Below, in pieces: positions 60,735 through 64,000 of a stretch of 64,000 nt of DNA. The DNA comes from UBA2767 sp965228625 (lineage in GTDB: Bacteria; Pseudomonadota; Alphaproteobacteria; Rhizobiales; Methyloligellaceae): positions 372,001 through 436,000 of the forward strand of contig OZ245829.1 in NCBI GenBank assembly GCA_965228625.1. The letters run 5' to 3'. Below the pieces are notes generated by a model. It was not told where the DNA came from. It was given only the letters and a program-made list of their open reading frames with translations, and searched no databases. The translations under genes and the position numbers were made by a program. Positions within the stretch are counted from its first letter, which is position 1. Each line of letters begins with the position of its first letter.

Positions 60735-63307
60735 TGCGGCTCAACCGGATCGCGACGCTCTCCCTCGCCCTGCTGCTTGTGCTGTGCGTGAGCCTGCCTG
60801 CTCGCGCCACCGGCGAGTTCGGCGGTTCCGGCAAGTTCGTCGGCTGGTGGGAGCTGGGTGGCTTCTACGGCACGGATGATTCCAGCCGCGGCGAGATCGT
60901 CCTGTTCACGCCTTTGATGCAATCGGCCACGACGCTGTTCTTCCTCGATGCCAGAGGAAAACTGTTCGAAGAAGACGTGCAGGAAGCCAACCTTGCGCTC
61001 GGCTATCGGCAGATGCTGCCGTCGGGTTGGAACCTGGGTCTGTGGGCCGGTTGGGACGTCCGCGACACGGAAGTCGACAACACCTTCCACCAGATCTCTT
61101 TCGGCATTGAGGCCCTCTCGGAGCGGTTTGACGTGCGCGTGAACGGTTATGTGCCGGTCACCGACCCGAAAGGCTCGCCGGATTTGGCCGAAGTGTTCCT
61201 GCGCGGCAACAACATTCTCATGGTCGGCGGCGAGGAAGTGGCCCTTTATGGCATCGATGGTGAGATCGGCATGCTGCTGTTCAGCCGTACTCGAGGCGGC
61301 GGTGGCGGATTGAAAGGCGCCCCGGCGGCCGCGAAGCGCCATGAGTTGAGAGGCTATGTGGGCGGCTTCTGGTTCGACGATGACGACGCCATCGACGAGG
61401 TGGCGGGTCCCAAGGGGCGTCTCGAATACCGCATCAACGATATCGTCTCCTCCCTGCCCGGCTCCCGCCTGACGATCGAGAGCGAACTCTCCTATGACGA
61501 GGTGCGCGACACCAAATTCGAGATCGGTGCGCGGCTCAGGATCCCCTTCGGCACACGCGGCTCCGACGCGGCGCTGCGGACGGCCTCTCTTAATGCCCAG
61601 GAACTCAGAATGATCGAGGGTCTGGAGCGCGACACCGACATCATCACGGTCCAGAGCAAGGAAGAAAGCGTCATTGACAACGCCACCAACGTGGCGATGA
61701 ACGCGGTGAGCTTCGCCAGCAACGCCAACCAGTTCGCCAATGCGGTCGACAAGGGCGGCAACCGCCTCATCATCCTGCAGCGCAACGGCGCCCAGATCGA
61801 TGTCTCAGCCACCGACGGTCAGCAGCTCCAGAAGAACCAGACCGTTCAGGGTGGCGCCAGCACGATCCTGGTACGGGGTGCGAAGTCCCGCGTCGTCGCG
61901 CCCTTCACCGCGCCGGGCAGCCGCCCGACCCTCTTCACCGATGACGGTAACAACAATACCGGCGCCATCACAATGGCGAGCAACACGCATGTCGCGGGCG
62001 TGAACATCCGGGGTGTTGGCAACACGACCACCCAGGTTGACGGGAATAACGGCATCTCCGCCGACGGTGCCAGCAATGTCGTGATCGAGCAGACCGACAT
62101 CCGCAAAATGGGTGATAACGGCATCCAGTTCTTCGACAACAACTCGGATGTGCGTATCTATCACACCGATGTCTCGAACCTCTTTGATGATGCCATTGAG
62201 GTAATAGGGGACGACAATTCTAACATCACCCTCAAGCACATCACGGTGACCGACACAGGCAGTAACGGTAGAGGCATCGATTTCAACGGGGACAACCGAA
62301 ACATCCTGGTCGAAGACGCCACCATTCTGCGGACCGGACGAAGCGCCCTCGCCACCAACCGCAACACAAACGTCACCTTCAGGAATATCACCATTGCCGG
62401 TGGCAACGACATCGGCATCCTCCTCGCTGACGAAAACAGGAATCTCACGGTCGAGAATGCCACCATCGCCGACAGGATCATTGGTATTGTCTTTGGTTCC
62501 GGCAACAGGAACGCGACGATCAGGAATGTCCGCATTGATCGTGTGACAGGAACCGGCATCGATGGCGGCAACAACAGCCGCAATTCCACGTTTGAGGACA
62601 TCACCATCACGAATGCGGGCGGATCGGGCATCAATTTCGGCAACAACAACCGCAACTTCACGTTCAAGGACGTGACGATCCGGAATTCCGCATCCCAGGG
62701 CATCGCCTTTTTCAACAACAACTCCAACGTAACGATCACTCACACGACCATCGCGAATACAGGCAATGAGGGTATCTTATTCGTCAACAACAACAGCAAC
62801 ATCACGCTCTCGGGTAACACGATCTTGGACACGAGCGACCCCCCCGTAAGCTTCGGCGACAACAACAGCAACGTGACTATTACGGGGAACGCGATTTCGA
62901 ACGTGAACGGCACCGCCGTGATCTTCAGAAACAACAACAGCGGCATCACGGTGTCGGGCAACACGATCACGAACGTGACCGGTGACGGCATCCGCTTCGA
63001 CGGCGGCAACAGCGCCACGATCGCCGGCAATACGCTGACCAACATTAGCGGTGATGCGATCGACGTCGGCGGCGGCGCGGCCAACACGCTCTCCATCACC
63101 GACAACACCTTCGCGGGCACCATCGGGGGTAACGTGGTCGAGTTCGACGGCGTGGTCGACACGCTGCTCGACGGCAGCGGCAACCAGCTCGCGCCGGGCA
63201 CGGTCGTCGTCGGCTCGCTCTGCGAGCTGAATGGCGTCGGGGCGGGCTTCGTCGGCACGCTCGAGATCGGCAACCAGACTTTCGTAAACGGCGCGGGGTG
63301 CACCTGA
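60734..63307 (+). CDS. Inverse-autotransporter-like barrel with beta-helix passenger, copy 3 (mosaic)
   Basis: 857 residues; TGATG overlap with copy 2. The barrel is nearly identical to copy 2 (SPDLAEVFLRGNNILMVGG). From about residue 350 the sequence follows copy 1 (RNGAQIDVSATDGQQL, then TILVRGAKS), and the C-terminal cap is that of copy 1 (FAGTIGGNVVEFDGVVDTLL). This is a recombinant of the two types. Passenger length and Asn-rich turns as in the others. Confidence 0.85.
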   Translation: MRLNRIATLSLALLLVLCVSLPARATGEFGGSGKFVGWWELGGFYGTDDSSRGEIVLFTPLMQSATTLFFLDARGKLFEEDVQEANLALGYRQMLPSGWNLGLWAGWDVRDTEVDNTFHQISFGIEALSERFDVRVNGYVPVTDPKGSPDLAEVFLRGNNILMVGGEEVALYGIDGEIGMLLFSRTRGGGGGLKGAPAAAKRHELRGYVGGFWFDDDDAIDEVAGPKGRLEYRINDIVSSLPGSRLTIESELSYDEVRDTKFEIGARLRIPFGTRGSDAALRTASLNAQELRMIEGLERDTDIITVQSKEESVIDNATNVAMNAVSFASNANQFANAVDKGGNRLIILQRNGAQIDVSATDGQQLQKNQTVQGGASTILVRGAKSRVVAPFTAPGSRPTLFTDDGNNNTGAITMASNTHVAGVNIRGVGNTTTQVDGNNGISADGASNVVIEQTDIRKMGDNGIQFFDNNSDVRIYHTDVSNLFDDAIEVIGDDNSNITLKHITVTDTGSNGRGIDFNGDNRNILVEDATILRTGRSALATNRNTNVTFRNITIAGGNDIGILLADENRNLTVENATIADRIIGIVFGSGNRNATIRNVRIDRVTGTGIDGGNNSRNSTFEDITITNAGGSGINFGNNNRNFTFKDVTIRNSASQGIAFFNNNSNVTITHTTIANTGNEGILFVNNNSNITLSGNTILDTSDPPVSFGDNNSNVTITGNAISNVNGTAVIFRNNNSGITVSGNTITNVTGDGIRFDGGNSATIAGNTLTNISGDAIDVGGGAANTLSITDNTFAGTIGGNVVEFDGVVDTLLDGSGNQLAPGTVVVGSLCELNGVGAGFVGTLEIGNQTFVNGAGCT

Positions 63308-63354
63308 TGCGACTCAACCGGCCGGCAGTGAATCCGGCGGCGACCTACCCGTAA
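63307..63354 (+). pseudogene. Relic start of a lost array copy
   Basis: TGATG after copy 3 opens a 15-codon frame reading MRLNRPAVNPAATYP. Its first codons (ATG CGA CTC AAC CGG) match the start of copy 3 (ATG CGG CTC AAC CGG), and the frame ends at TAA. It looks like the surviving 5' end of another unit removed by deletion or recombination. Confidence 0.5.
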
Positions 63355-63382
63355 GGATTTAAATGAGAATCGGGGGAAAATA

Positions 63383-64000
63383 GTTGCGTACTCGGTTCAA
63401 GGCTTTGGTGTTCTGGCCGCTTCTGGCGATGGTGCTGTTTTTAGCGAGCGTCCTGCCCGCGCGCGCGGGCGGCGAGTTGGGCGCTCCAGGCAAATTCGTC
63501 GGCTGGTGGGAGCTCGGCGGTTTCTACGGTACGGACGATTCCAGCCGCGGCGAGATCGTCCTGTTCACGCCGCTGGCACAAAGCGCGACCACACTCTTCT
63601 TCCTCGATGCCCGCGGCAAGCTCTTCGAAGAGGATGTGCAGGAAGCGAACCTCGCGCTCGGTTACCGGCAGATGATGCCCTCGGGCTGGAACCTGGGCGT
63701 CTGGGCCGGCTGGGATATCCGCGACACGGAAGTCGACAACACCTTCCATCAGGTGTCCTTCGGCGTTGAGGCGCTCAGTGAGCGCTTCGATTTGCGCGTG
63801 AACGGCTATGTGCCGGTGACCGACCCCAAGGGCTCGCCGTCAACGGCGGAGGTTGTCCTGCAGGGCAACAACATTTTCCTGATCGGTGGCGAGGAAGTGG
63901 CCCTGTACGGCATCGACGGTGAAATCGGCATGCTCCTGTTCGGCAGCACCCGTGGCGGCGGCGGTCTCAAAGGCGCGCCCGCGCGTCCCCGACGCCATGA
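63383..64000 (+). CDS. Inverse-autotransporter-like protein, copy 4 (5' part, runs off window)
   Basis: 206 codons visible from TTG at 63383, with GGGGGA 7 nt ahead; no ATG or GTG in this frame gives a full signal peptide. Signal peptide about 1-27 (FWPLLAMVLFLASVLPARAG). The barrel follows with the SPSTAEVVLQGNNIFLIGG type of copy 1. The frame is open at the window end. It has its own ribosome site, unlike copies 2 and 3. Confidence 0.82.

Noticed and set aside
59444..61342. 632-codon minus-strand frame in the autotransporter array
   Set aside because: Low stop density on the antisense strand follows from the repeated GC-rich coding sequence; no start signal or family features.

Overview
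The window is high-GC chromosomal DNA with dense, mostly operonic coding on both strands. Several features point to an alphaproteobacterium, probably Hyphomicrobiales-like: a DUF2865 protein, Irr/ICE-like iron boxes, a DUF2325 protein, a group III truncated globin under an NsrR-type box, and two dimethylglycine/sarcosine-dehydrogenase-like flavoproteins. The lineage is an inference. I saw no rRNA, tRNA, CRISPR array, transposase or phage gene.

Layout. 1-7 kb: a small exported protein fragment, a small membrane protein, an AbgT-type transporter, an M19-type dipeptidase cotranscribed with a MarR-GNAT fusion regulator that has a clear operator, a LysR/MFS divergent pair, and small PhnB-like and SnoaL-like proteins. 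7.7-9.4 kb: a cold-adaptation block of cold-shock protein, ribosomal protein bS21 (rpsU, apparently starting at CTG) and a fatty-acid desaturase. 9.4-14.8 kb: minus-strand genes for an M20 amidohydrolase, a DapA-like synthase behind what looks like a leader-peptide attenuator, a serine hydrolase that has lost its nucleophile, an alpha/beta hydrolase, a cupin and a methyltransferase stub. 15-18.4 kb: two paralogous AraC regulators around a LysR gene.

18.4-29 kb is a catabolic island: two large FAD/GcvT oxidoreductases, a LacI regulator with operators, a TauABC-like importer and a glutamine-synthetase-family ligase, which together fit uptake and demethylation of an N-methylated compound. 29-34 kb: DUF2865 protein, L,D-transpeptidase, and a second LacI regulator divergent from a phytanoyl-CoA-dioxygenase-like gene with two operators, followed by a poorly coding stretch with ICE-like boxes. 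34-47 kb: LysR, DUF2325 protein, YejA-like binding protein, haem-degrading monooxygenase, LuxR solo, DUF393/DUF4166 pair, glycerate kinase, SLC13 permease, and dihaem cytochrome c peroxidase with an Irr/FNR-like promoter. 47-55 kb: DUF2946 protein and an outer-membrane protein, a 2OG oxygenase, a spondin-domain protein, an NO-type module (NsrR-like box, Rrf2 stub, truncated globin), RidA, a Tat-type MBL hydrolase, and a DoxX-like/TetR pair with twin operators.

55.4-64 kb is the most striking part. It is a head-to-tail array of at least four paralogous genes. Each encodes a signal peptide, an inverse-autotransporter-like beta-barrel and an Asn-rich right-handed beta-helix passenger. The first three are joined by TGATG stop-start overlaps, the barrels are nearly identical while the passengers differ, and copy 3 is a mosaic of the other types. 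The fourth runs off the window.
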